From contig NZ_CP080999.1 of the NCBI RefSeq assembly GCF_019645855.1, positions 4,588,001 through 4,652,000 of the forward strand: a stretch of DNA of 64,000 nucleotides, in the 5' to 3' direction. The DNA is from Mycobacterium malmoense (GTDB lineage Bacteria > Actinomycetota > Actinomycetes > Mycobacteriales > Mycobacteriaceae). The translations under genes were made by a program, and so were the position numbers. Every line of letters begins with the position of its first letter. Position 1 is the stretch's first letter. The notes below the pieces were generated by a model, which worked only from the letters and a program-made list of their open reading frames with translations, had not been told where the DNA came from and made no database searches. This document shows, in pieces, positions 17,318 through 25,436 of this stretch.

Positions 17318-18132
17318 GAGGCTCCTTCCTCGAGCTCACGGGCGATCGCGGCGCCCACGTTTCCGCCGTCCACCCACAACACCTGGCCCGAAATATAGCT
17401 GGCCGCATGGCTATTCAGGAAGAGCAGAACCGAGGCCTGCTCGGCGGGCCCGGCGACGCGTCCCAACGGCTTGGGTACGGCGTCGAGGAAGCCCTGCCCG
17501 TAGGCCGTCCGCAGCTGATCGAGGATCGGGGTTTCGGTGACCCCCGGGCCGGTACAGTTGATCCGGATGCCTCGGGCGCCCAACGGGGCGGCGTTTCGCA
17601 TGGTGTAGAGGATGACCGCTTCCTTGGACAATTGATAACCGCCGCCGGCCAGTGCATCGGGATGAGCATGGCACCAATCGATACCCTGTTGCATCGTCGC
17701 GGTATTCAACAGCGGCGCCACCGCCCGCAGGTGCTCGCGGTATGCCGCCGCCGCGAGCGACGACACGCTGACAATCGCCGACCCCGCGCCCATTTTCGGG
17801 ATCAGCGCCTCGGTGACGTGCCGCAGGCCCAGGAAGTTGATGGTGACGACGAGCGTCGGGTTGCCGATGCCGGAAGAGACACCGGCGACGTTGAAAAGCG
17901 CGTCGACCGGTCCGCCGATCGATGCTACCGCGCGAGCGATCGACGCCGGGTCGGCTAGGTCGACCTCGTGAAACTCGTTGAGTTCGAGGGCCGGCCGGCG
18001 TTTGTCCAGTCCGATGACGTCGGCACCGAGTTCGGTGAGCTGGCGCACCACGTGTTCGCCGATGCCCGATGCGCACCCGGTCACCACCGCACGGCGCCCG
18101 TCGTAGCGCCACAGCTCGTCGATGTGCCCCAA
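17305..18132 (-). CDS. SDR-family oxidoreductase
   Basis: About 275 residues. Cofactor motif VVTGCASGIGEHVV, an NAD-type acid after beta-2 (GLDKRRP), NVAGVSSG, SVSSLAAAAYR and the catalytic pair in YQLSK; C-terminal YISGQVLWVDGG. The region between the LLM stop (18164) and the first conserved residues has no ATG or GTG; TTG at 18132 is my best start and could be wrong by some residues. It is in the operon between the LLM oxidoreductase and the cyclase. The motifs resemble 3-alpha-hydroxysteroid/carveol-type dehydrogenases, consistent with oxidising a ring alcohol. Confidence 0.88.
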   Translation of the reverse strand: MGHIDELWRYDGRRAVVTGCASGIGEHVVRQLTELGADVIGLDKRRPALELNEFHEVDLADPASIARAVASIGGPVDALFNVAGVSSGIGNPTLVVTINFLGLRHVTEALIPKMGAGSAIVSVSSLAAAAYREHLRAVAPLLNTATMQQGIDWCHAHPDALAGGGYQLSKEAVILYTMRNAAPLGARGIRINCTGPGVTETPILDQLRTAYGQGFLDAVPKPLGRVAGPAEQASVLLFLNSHAASYISGQVLWVDGGNVGAAIARELEEGASWPA

Positions 18133-18163
18133 GGCGTTTCCCGAATTCAGGGGTGTTCCGGTA

Positions 18164-19471
18164 TCACTTGGGCCGCTCCTGCTCTTTTGCGCGCTGCGCC
18201 GCCTGGACGCGACCCTCGTTGATCTCCGCCATGGCTTCGGGGATCTCGCTGGCGGTGAACTTACCGCCACGGCCGGTGGGCAGGCCGCCGAAGGAGTAGT
18301 TTTCGTCGAATACCGGTGCGGTCGACTCGGGCCGCCGGGCCTCGACCTTCTCGATGACGGGCGCCAGCCGCGCGGCCTTGTCGGCCACCGCCTTCTCGTC
18401 GCGCTCGATGAACTCGGGCAGCACCTCTTTGCCCATCAGCTCGATGGATTCCATGGTGCCCTCGTGGCTGCGCGGGTTGAGCAGCAGGATGATCTCGTCG
18501 ACGCCGCTGTCCTCGTAGCCGCGCAGGAATTCGCGTACGGTGGCCGGCGATCCGATCGCCCCGCGCCCCGGACCGTACGCCAGCGTCGGGTCCTTTTCGA
18601 CCTCTTCGAGATACCGCGTCCATACCCCCGTCCGCCCGGGGGTGTGCACACCCGTCATGTAGTAGTGCATGATGCCGAACGAGAAGAATCCGCCGCCCCG
18701 ACCGAGGCGTTGCAGCGCCTGCTCGTCGGTCTTGGCGACCATCATCGACAGGTCACCGCCGATGGCCAGGATGTTCGGGTTGATCTTCGGCGTGACCGGG
18801 ATGCCGCTCTCCTCGAATTCCTTGTAGTAGCCGTTGACCCGCTCGGTGAGCGGTCCGGGACCGGTGTAGGCGAAACTCAGTGCGCCGATGCACTTTTGGG
18901 CGGCCATTTGCACGCTGGACGGACGCGTGCAGGCGACCCAGACCGGTGGGTGCGGCTTTTGCATGGGCTTGGGAATGACGTTGCGGGCCGGCATTTGGAT
19001 GTGTTCGCCTTTGAAGCCGGCGAACGGCTCCTCGATCATGCAGCGGATCGCGACCTCGAGGGCCTCCTCCCACTGCGCGCGCTTGTCGGCGGGATCGATG
19101 TTGAAGCCCCCGAGTTCGCCGACGGAGGAGGATTCGCCGGTGCCGAACTCGACGCGTCCGTTGGAGATCAGGTCGAGGGTGGCGATGCGCTCGGCCACCC
19201 GGGCGGGGTGATTGACCGCTGGCGGGAGGTGCATGATGCCGAACCCCAGCCGGATGTTCCTGGTCCGCTGGCTGGCCCCGGCCAGGAATATCTCCGGAGC
19301 CGTGGAATGACAGTATTCCTCGAGGAAGTGATGCTCGGTGAGCCAGACGGTGGAGAATCCGGCCCTGTCCGCGGCCTCGACCTCGTCGAGGCAGTCCTGC
19401 AGCAAGACCCGTTCATCATCCGGTGCCCACGGACGCGGCAGGGCGAACTCGTAGAACAGTGAGATTTTCAT
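18164..19471 (-). CDS. LLM-class (luciferase-like) flavin-dependent oxidoreductase
   Basis: 435 residues with the luciferase-like TIM barrel: MKISLFYEFALPRPW, TVWLTEHHF, LGFGIMHLPPAVNHPARVAE, NGRVEFGTGES and VWVACTRPSSVQMAA. Such enzymes use F420 or FMNH2 for oxidation or monooxygenation. An excellent AGGAGGT ribosome site overlaps the TAG of the upstream KstD-like gene (PRR-stop), marking it as an operon member. The long C-terminal tail (RAKEQERPK) is unusual. Both F420-dependent dehydrogenation and two-component FMNH2 monooxygenation are possible; no flavin reductase gene lies nearby. Confidence 0.9.
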   Translation of the reverse strand: MKISLFYEFALPRPWAPDDERVLLQDCLDEVEAADRAGFSTVWLTEHHFLEEYCHSTAPEIFLAGASQRTRNIRLGFGIMHLPPAVNHPARVAERIATLDLISNGRVEFGTGESSSVGELGGFNIDPADKRAQWEEALEVAIRCMIEEPFAGFKGEHIQMPARNVIPKPMQKPHPPVWVACTRPSSVQMAAQKCIGALSFAYTGPGPLTERVNGYYKEFEESGIPVTPKINPNILAIGGDLSMMVAKTDEQALQRLGRGGGFFSFGIMHYYMTGVHTPGRTGVWTRYLEEVEKDPTLAYGPGRGAIGSPATVREFLRGYEDSGVDEIILLLNPRSHEGTMESIELMGKEVLPEFIERDEKAVADKAARLAPVIEKVEARRPESTAPVFDENYSFGGLPTGRGGKFTASEIPEAMAEINEGRVQAAQRAKEQERPK

Positions 19472-19474
19472 AGG

Positions 19475-21196
19475 CTACCTCCTAGGAGAATTAAGCGCTT
19501 GCTTAACAAGGTGTTTCGCCGCGATATAGCCGAAGGTCATGGCCGGTCCTATGGTCGCCCCGGCCCCGGCATAGCTACGGCCCATCACCGGCGCGGCGGT
19601 ATTGCCCACCGCGTACAGTCCCCGCACGACGGTGTCGTCTTCCCGCAGGACCCGCGCGTATTCGTCGGTGCGCAGGCCACCCGACGTCCCGAGATCGCCA
19701 AGAACGATGCGAAACGCGTAGTAGGGCGGATCGCCCAGCGGATACAGGTTGGGGTTGGACAGGGTCGGATCGCCGTAGTAGTTGTCGTACACGCTGTCGC
19801 CGCGGTTGAAGTCGTCGTCGTGACCCTTGCGCGCGAGTTCGTTGAAACGGCGCGCGGTTTCGGAAAGTTGACGCGCCGGCACGCCGATCTTGGCCGCCAT
19901 GTCGTCCCAGCTCGTCGCGGCCTTGACCACGCCCGATTCCAGCCACGCCGGCGGGACCTTACGCCCGGTGGGCACCGGCGCCCCGGGGATTTTCGGGATC
20001 GGCAGGTGGCCGGCGATGACGTAGCGGTTCCAAGACCTGTGATCGGTAATGAGCCAGCACGGGATGTGAGTGACTCCGGATTTTTGGCCGTCGATCATGG
20101 CATGGCCGAAGTCCATGTACGGCGCCGCCTCGTTGATGAAGCGCTTCCCTTCGCCGTTGACGACGAACTGGGCCGGCATCATCCGTTCGTTGAGCATGAA
20201 TTGCATGCGACCATCGGGCCATTGGATCGCCGGAAACCACCAGGCCTCGTCGAGCAGCTCCGTTGCGGCGCCGATCTTTTGGCCCGCGCGGATGCCGTCG
20301 CCCATCGCGGCGGGATTGCCGAAGCTCCAGTCCTGGTCCAAGACCGATAAAAGCTCCTTGCGCCAGGCAAGGTCGTGGTCGAAGCCCCCGGACGCGAAGA
20401 TGACCCCGAGCCGCGCACCGATGCGCTGCTTCGCACCGTCTTTCTCCACCACGGCTCCGGTCACCGATCCGTCGGCGTCGGTGAGCAACTCGACCATCGG
20501 CGAGTCCAGCCACAGCGGGACACCGCATTCCCTCATCGCGAGTCTCAGCCGAGCCGTCAGCGACTGCCCGATCGCCGCGATCCGCTCGCCGAATATTCTC
20601 GCCCTGACCATTCGCGCGATCAGCTTGAGCAGGACGGCTTTACCGGCCCACGACTGCCTGATCTGGTAGAACGATCGAAGCTCCTTGGGACCCAACCAGA
20701 TTCCTTTGGGAGCGAGCGCCAACGGCTGGAGTAGCCTCTGCTCGTCGGCGCCCAACTTTCGCAGGTCGATGGGCGGGACGTTGATGGTGCTGCCGAGTTC
20801 CGAACCGCCGGGCAGCTCCGGGTAGTAGTCGGCATAGCCGGGCTTCCAGACGAACTCACACCATCCCGAGAGGCCTTCGAGAAACTCGAGCATTTGCGGC
20901 GCGGACTCGACGTACTGCCGTATCCGGGCCTCGCCGACCAGGCCGTCGGTGATCTTCTGCAGATACTCGACGACACCTTCGGGTGAGGGGGCGTAGCCCT
21001 CCCTGCGCTGCGCGGGTGCCCCCGGCACCCAGATGCCACCACCCGAAAGGGCCGTCGAGCCACCGAAATACGACGACTTTTCCACCACCAACGCGTCCAG
21101 CCCGGAAACGTGAGCGGTCAGGGCGGCGGTCATGCCGCCACCGCCGGACCCGACGATGAGCGCGTCGACAACGTGATCAAAGCCGTCGGCGGTCAC
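19475..21196 (-). CDS. KstD-like FAD-dependent oxidoreductase (3-ketosteroid-1-dehydrogenase family)
   Basis: About 573 residues. The FAD motif VGSGGGGMTAAL, EKSSYFGGSTALSGGGIW, the glycine-rich FASGGFDHD and the C-terminal GNTAAPVMGRSYAGAGATIG are those of the FRD/KstD group; the Tyr and Gly in RSYAGAG match active-site positions of ketosteroid 1-dehydrogenases. These enzymes remove hydrogens next to a ketone in a ring. GTG at 21196 overlaps the stop of the ring-cleavage dioxygenase gene by 4 bases. A second family member is at 25437. The steroid assignment is not proven; other cyclic ketones fit equally well. Confidence 0.9.
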   Translation of the reverse strand: MTADGFDHVVDALIVGSGGGGMTAALTAHVSGLDALVVEKSSYFGGSTALSGGGIWVPGAPAQRREGYAPSPEGVVEYLQKITDGLVGEARIRQYVESAPQMLEFLEGLSGWCEFVWKPGYADYYPELPGGSELGSTINVPPIDLRKLGADEQRLLQPLALAPKGIWLGPKELRSFYQIRQSWAGKAVLLKLIARMVRARIFGERIAAIGQSLTARLRLAMRECGVPLWLDSPMVELLTDADGSVTGAVVEKDGAKQRIGARLGVIFASGGFDHDLAWRKELLSVLDQDWSFGNPAAMGDGIRAGQKIGAATELLDEAWWFPAIQWPDGRMQFMLNERMMPAQFVVNGEGKRFINEAAPYMDFGHAMIDGQKSGVTHIPCWLITDHRSWNRYVIAGHLPIPKIPGAPVPTGRKVPPAWLESGVVKAATSWDDMAAKIGVPARQLSETARRFNELARKGHDDDFNRGDSVYDNYYGDPTLSNPNLYPLGDPPYYAFRIVLGDLGTSGGLRTDEYARVLREDDTVVRGLYAVGNTAAPVMGRSYAGAGATIGPAMTFGYIAAKHLVKQALNSPRR

Positions 21197-22131
21197 TTCG
21201 GCACCGCCGTTCTGATGGCGAAGCCGGCGATCAGTTCGGCGGCCGGCTTGTAATAGCGCATGAGCGTCTGATACGGCCCCACCTTTTCCAGCGCCGCGAA
21301 AGCGGCCACCCACGTTCTGATTTCGTGTGCGGAGCTACCGCCCTCGTGAACCACGAACGAGTTCGACCACCGATCGAGATCGGCGAGGCGTCCGTCGTCG
21401 ATGATCTCGAGGAATCGGTGGTCCCACACGGGGTTGAGTGGTTGCAGTTCGCTCTGGCCACCCGCGAAGCTTTTGGCCGCTTCCATCACCGCCGCCTGCC
21501 GGGCTTGCCGCTGCTCCGACGTCATCGGCCGGCCATCCACGATCCGTTCCAGCACCGCCGGAGACGCTGTCGCCAGCGTCGGCACCGGCGGACTGTGCGA
21601 AAGCCCACCGGATCCCACCACCAGGACCCGCTTGTCCAGCGTCGCCAGGTAAGCGCCCACGGCGGAGCCCAGTTCGCGGCAGCGATGCAACGGCCCCAGG
21701 GGCACGGCGATTGCGTTAACGAAGATCGGTATCACCGGGCGCGCGGTGGCGTCCCCGAACAGCTTTTCCAGCGGCTGGACGGTGCCGTGGTCGACGTCCA
21801 TGCCGGCCGACACCGCGACGTCGACGCCCGCGCCGAGGACGGCGTTCGCGCACTCGGCCGCCAGGTCCTCGGGCACGTCGAGCGGGCCGGCATGGGTGCC
21901 GTAGTCGCCAACCCCAGTGGCGTTCATGCCGATACAGAAGGGCGGCATGACCTTGTAGAAGAACCCGTTGTAGTGATCCGGTGAGAAGGTGACGACGAGT
22001 TCGGGGTCGTAGTCGCGTGCGAATTCGCGTGCCTGCGCGATTGCGCCTTCGATGTCGTCAAGCAGGTCCCGCGACGGCCCCGGAAGATTCAGCAGCGGGC
22101 TGTGCGACATACAGCACAGAGCCAGTGGCAT
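21193..22131 (-). CDS. mhpB: Class III extradiol ring-cleavage dioxygenase, MhpB-like
   Basis: About 312 residues, matching MhpB (2,3-dihydroxyphenylpropionate 1,2-dioxygenase) along its length: CCMSHSPLLNLPGP, ELVVTFSPDHYNGFFYKVMP, MDVDHGTVQPLEKL, GSGGLSHSPPVPTLA, LNPVWDHRFLEII and HEIRTWVAAFAA. It is an Fe(II) enzyme opening a catechol next to the hydroxyls. ATG at 22131 aligns with the family start; the upstream gene's 3' end overlaps by about 70 bases. With the MhpA-like and MhpC-like genes upstream it forms a hydroxylase, dioxygenase and C-C hydrolase set. The actual catechol may carry a larger side chain than phenylpropionate. Confidence 0.9.
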   Translation of the reverse strand: MPLALCCMSHSPLLNLPGPSRDLLDDIEGAIAQAREFARDYDPELVVTFSPDHYNGFFYKVMPPFCIGMNATGVGDYGTHAGPLDVPEDLAAECANAVLGAGVDVAVSAGMDVDHGTVQPLEKLFGDATARPVIPIFVNAIAVPLGPLHRCRELGSAVGAYLATLDKRVLVVGSGGLSHSPPVPTLATASPAVLERIVDGRPMTSEQRQARQAAVMEAAKSFAGGQSELQPLNPVWDHRFLEIIDDGRLADLDRWSNSFVVHEGGSSAHEIRTWVAAFAALEKVGPYQTLMRYYKPAAELIAGFAIRTAVPK

Positions 22132-23770
22132 TGTGGAGATCACCTCCTCCCGGCGTGAGCGCGAGGGCGTCCAACAGTGAGGCGCTCAGCTCGGGGGCGA
22201 GCTGAGCGATACAGGCACCGGCGATGCACCGATCGGGACGCAGGAACAGCACCGATTCGGAGTGGGTGTCGAACCAGGATTTGAGGGCACCGCCGCGATC
22301 GCCCACGACCACGACATCGGGGTCGTCGTGGCCGGTCCAGTGCAGCTGCGTCGACGGCCGCAGCGCAACGAAGCGCGCGCCCAAGGCTTTCCAGCTCGTG
22401 AACGCCTCGTCGCCGAGAATGTTGCGCGGGTTGTTGTTCCAGCACAGCACGGCGAACCAATCGCCCAGCACGTCGTCCAACAGCACGTCGCGCTGGGTGC
22501 GCGTGTCGACCCGGGGCTGGATGAACAGGGTGCCGACCGGCGAGTCGGCGCGACCGGGCGTCTTGGGGATCACCGTGTGCACGACGGCGCCCTGCTCGTA
22601 GCGCGGCATCGGCTTGAACCGCATCTCCAGCACATACCGCTTGAGCGACGGCACAATTGACGCCGACCGCACGAGGAGGTCCCGCGCGGTCGCGATCCTG
22701 CGGTCGGTCGGTGAGATCACCCGGCCCACCATGGTGGAAAGGTCGATCATCGCTCGGGCATGCTTGCGCCGCTCGATGTCATAGGTGTCCAGCAACTTAT
22801 CGTCGGCCCGCCCGGTCACCACCGCCGTAAGCTTCCACCCCAGGTTGGCCGCGTCCCGGATTCCGCTGTTGTAGCCCTGCCCCTGCCATACCGGCATCAG
22901 GTGCGCCGCGTCTCCGGCCAGCAGCAGCCGGCCGCTGCGGAACGCACCGGCGATGCGCGAGTGATGGGTGTACACGCGGCGCCGGATCACGTCGACCCGG
23001 TCGGGGTGCGGCACCATCCGCGCCAGCATCCGCGTCAGGAAGGCCGGATCCTCCGCCTGCTCGTCGGACTCGTCGGCGTGAATCATGAACTCGAAGCGGC
23101 GAATTCCGTGCGCGATCGAGATCGACGCGTATGGGCGTTCCGGGTCGGCACCGACCTCGCTGTTCGGGTGGCCGAGCGGATCGTTCGCGATGTCGACGAC
23201 CAGCCACCGCGTCGACGACGTCGTCCCGTCGAAGGACACCCCCATCATGCGGCGGGTCATGCTGCGCCCGCCGTCGCAGCCGACGACATAACGCGCCCGC
23301 ACGGCCTTCGGGGAGTCGCCGCCGAGCTCGACCGCAACCGCATCGGCGGCCTGCACGCACGAGGTCATGGGGCGGTTCCACCACACCTCGACATGTCCGA
23401 ATCTGTCTAGACCGCACAGTAATTCGGCGTCGACGAGCGGCTGCACGAAGCCGCTGCGCTTCGGCCAGCCGAAACGCGCGTCGGGCGGGGCCATTTCGGC
23501 GAGCACCCGGCGCTTGGCGTCGACGAAACGCAGGACCTGGTTGGGCACGGTGTGCGGCAGGATGCGGTCGACCAACCCGATCGACTGGAAGGTGCGCAGC
23601 GCCTCGTCGTCCAATCCGACACCGCGCGGATAGTCGATGAGGGTGTCCCGTTCCTCGACCACCAGCGTGCGGACGCCTTGCAGGCCAAGGATATTGGACA
23701 ACGTCAATCCGACCGGCCCCGCGCCGACGACCACAACGTCGACATCCACGTCCCGCCCGGCGCTTCCCAT
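22058..23770 (-). CDS. mhpA: FAD-dependent aromatic hydroxylase, MhpA-like
   Basis: About 570 residues. FAD domain VVVGAGPVGLTLSNILGLQG, VEERDTLIDYPRGVGLDDEA, the middle motif VGCDGGRSMTRR and the third FAD motif LLLAGDAAHLMPVWQGQG place it in the class A flavoprotein monooxygenases; the length and the extra C-terminal thioredoxin-like domain (WTGHDDPDVVVVGDRGG, LFLRPDRCIAG) match MhpA-type 3-(3-hydroxyphenyl)propionate hydroxylases. It should add an ortho-hydroxyl to a phenol to make the substrate of the following dioxygenase. ATG at 23770 overlaps the stop of the hydrolase gene by one base. The pathway assignment rests on gene order and family. Confidence 0.9.
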   Translation of the reverse strand: MGSAGRDVDVDVVVVGAGPVGLTLSNILGLQGVRTLVVEERDTLIDYPRGVGLDDEALRTFQSIGLVDRILPHTVPNQVLRFVDAKRRVLAEMAPPDARFGWPKRSGFVQPLVDAELLCGLDRFGHVEVWWNRPMTSCVQAADAVAVELGGDSPKAVRARYVVGCDGGRSMTRRMMGVSFDGTTSSTRWLVVDIANDPLGHPNSEVGADPERPYASISIAHGIRRFEFMIHADESDEQAEDPAFLTRMLARMVPHPDRVDVIRRRVYTHHSRIAGAFRSGRLLLAGDAAHLMPVWQGQGYNSGIRDAANLGWKLTAVVTGRADDKLLDTYDIERRKHARAMIDLSTMVGRVISPTDRRIATARDLLVRSASIVPSLKRYVLEMRFKPMPRYEQGAVVHTVIPKTPGRADSPVGTLFIQPRVDTRTQRDVLLDDVLGDWFAVLCWNNNPRNILGDEAFTSWKALGARFVALRPSTQLHWTGHDDPDVVVVGDRGGALKSWFDTHSESVLFLRPDRCIAGACIAQLAPELSASLLDALALTPGGGDLHNATGSVLYVAQPAAESSGAVAGPA

Positions 23771-24633
23771 CACCGCCCCAGCAGGAAATCGAGATGCAGG
23801 CGATTGAACGTCTTGGCATCCTCGTACTGCGGCCAATGACCGCAGCCCGGCATCAGTTCGAAGCGCGCATTGGGGATCATCGACGCGATGCGACGGCCCT
23901 CGGTCACGTCGGCGGTCGGGTCGTCGCTGGTCCACAGCACCAGCGTCGGCGCGGTGATCGCGCCATATTCGGCCGGTCCCAGAATATTGCGCGCCCGAAT
24001 CTCGGGATCCTGCAACGCCATGATGTCACGCATGGCGGCGACGAATCCCGGTTGGCGGTATATCCGTTGGCGGCTGGCGACCAGGTCGTCGTAATCCCTG
24101 GACTTGTCGGCCATCAGCCATTTGATCCGCGCCTGAACCGTTTCCCACGTCGGGTTCTCGGCGGCGGCCATGGACAGCGTGATGATCCGCCGCATCACCA
24201 CCGGGTCGGCCTGGGAACCGCCGGCGGTATTGAGGACCAGCCGGTCGACCACGTCCGGATGGTCGACGGCGGCGCGCGCGGCCACCCAGCCGCCGAGCGA
24301 TTCGCCGCTGAGGCAGGCGCGATCGGCGCCGATGGCGCGCAGCACGGCCATCAGGTGCTCGACATAGTGGCCGACCTCCAGCGGGTGGCCCGGCTTGTCG
24401 GTATAGCCGTGGCCCAGCATGTCGATCGACCAGGTCCAGAAATGCTCCGCGTGCGCCGCGAGATTACGGACGTAGGCCTCGGCGTGGCCACCGGATCCAT
24501 GCAAAAAGATCAGCACCGGTTTGCCCGGCTCGCCGGCACGCAGATAGCGGGTTCGCGCTCCGCCCGCCTCGAGATAGCCCTGCTCGAACGCGACGCCCTG
24601 GAGATCGCTCCATACGCTCTCGAACTCCGCCAC
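23770..24633 (-). CDS. mhpC: Alpha/beta hydrolase, MhpC-like C-C bond hydrolase
   Basis: 287 residues and first gene of the eight-gene operon. Features: FLHGSGGHAEAYVRN, the nucleophile elbow SGESLGGWVAARAA, the acid region LVLWTSDDPTADV and His in MPGCGHWPQYED. This is the MhpC/BphD type that splits ring-cleavage products. It is divergent from the IclR gene across 123 bases containing a palindrome. Together with the MhpA- and MhpB-like genes it supplies the three peripheral steps of a meta-cleavage route, but MhpD, MhpE and MhpF homologues are absent from the window. Confidence 0.88.
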   Translation of the reverse strand: MAEFESVWSDLQGVAFEQGYLEAGGARTRYLRAGEPGKPVLIFLHGSGGHAEAYVRNLAAHAEHFWTWSIDMLGHGYTDKPGHPLEVGHYVEHLMAVLRAIGADRACLSGESLGGWVAARAAVDHPDVVDRLVLNTAGGSQADPVVMRRIITLSMAAAENPTWETVQARIKWLMADKSRDYDDLVASRQRIYRQPGFVAAMRDIMALQDPEIRARNILGPAEYGAITAPTLVLWTSDDPTADVTEGRRIASMIPNARFELMPGCGHWPQYEDAKTFNRLHLDFLLGR

Positions 24634-24686
24634 GGTTCCCCTCTGGCTAGGTTGGGAAATCTTGTTCTCGTTTTTGGCTTACGCAG

Positions 24687-24713
24687 TGTGCTAATATCGC
24701 ACATTGATGTGCG
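24687..24713. promoter_or_regulatory. Palindromic operator between iclR and the mhp-like operon
   Basis: CGCACATTGATGTGCG (24698-24713) is a perfect 7-2-7 palindrome; a second inverted pair TGTGC/GCACA (24687-24691 and 24699-24703) overlaps it. It sits in the 123-base divergent promoter of the IclR gene and the catabolic operon, where an IclR protein would be expected to bind. The adjacent 24709-24718 contains TATAACGCAC on the minus strand, the same 10-mer found in the mmp repeats at 2175. Confidence 0.6.
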
Positions 24714-24756
24714 TTATATACAGAGCTTCGCTCTCGCGTGAGGGTCTGTCAAGGCC

Positions 24757-25422
24757 GTGACGGGTTCGCAGACGCTGGCCAGGGGGCTGACTGCGCTGCA
24801 GATGGTGGCGGAGTCCCCGGGCGGGCTCACCGTGCAACAGCTCGCCGACCAAGTCGGCGTGCATCGCACCATCGCCTATCGATTGCTTACGACGCTGGCC
24901 GAGTTCCGGTTGGTGGCCAAAGGGGAGGACGGGCGCTACCGACCCGCGGCCGGCCTCGCCGTGCTCGGTGCGTCGTTCGACCGCAACGTCCGCCAACTCA
25001 GCCTGCCGACGCTGCGCGCGCTGGCCGACGAGCTCGGCACCACCGTGTCGTTGCTCGTCGCCGAGGGCGACCAGCAGGTGGCGGTCGCGGTGATCGTGCC
25101 GAGCCATGTCGCCTACCAGCTCGCGTTTCACGAAGGAAGTCGATACCCGCTCAACCGCGGCGCGGCCGGGATCGCCTTGCTCGCGAGCATGCCTCCGCGC
25201 CCGGGAGAACGCGATTTGGTCGTCCGCGCGCGCAAGCGCGGCTGGGTGACGACGTACGGGGAGATCGAACCGAATACCTACGGGCTGGCCGTGCCGGTCG
25301 AACGTCAAGCGCCATCCCCGCCAACGTGCATCAACCTCATCTCCCACCGTGAAGACGTCGTGCTGCGCGGCAAGGATGCGGTCGTCAAGGCCGCGAAGCA
25401 GTTGTCCGGGCTCCTGAGCTGA
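24757..25422 (+). CDS. IclR-family transcriptional regulator
   Basis: 221 residues from a GTG at 24757. The N-terminal winged helix is visible (LTVQQLADQVGVHRTIAYRL, LRLVAKGEDGRYRPAAGL-like wing), followed by the IclR effector domain (LRALADELGTTVSLLVAEGD, GSRYPLNRGAAGIALLASMP). It is on the short side for the family (about 250), with a compressed C-terminal end. Divergent position and the palindrome between the genes indicate control of the mhp-like operon; IclR members commonly respond to aromatic acids. It may also be cotranscribed with the flavoprotein gene 14 bases downstream. Confidence 0.9.
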   Translation: MTGSQTLARGLTALQMVAESPGGLTVQQLADQVGVHRTIAYRLLTTLAEFRLVAKGEDGRYRPAAGLAVLGASFDRNVRQLSLPTLRALADELGTTVSLLVAEGDQQVAVAVIVPSHVAYQLAFHEGSRYPLNRGAAGIALLASMPPRPGERDLVVRARKRGWVTTYGEIEPNTYGLAVPVERQAPSPPTCINLISHREDVVLRGKDAVVKAAKQLSGLLS

Positions 25423-25436
25423 AGGGATGGCAGTCC

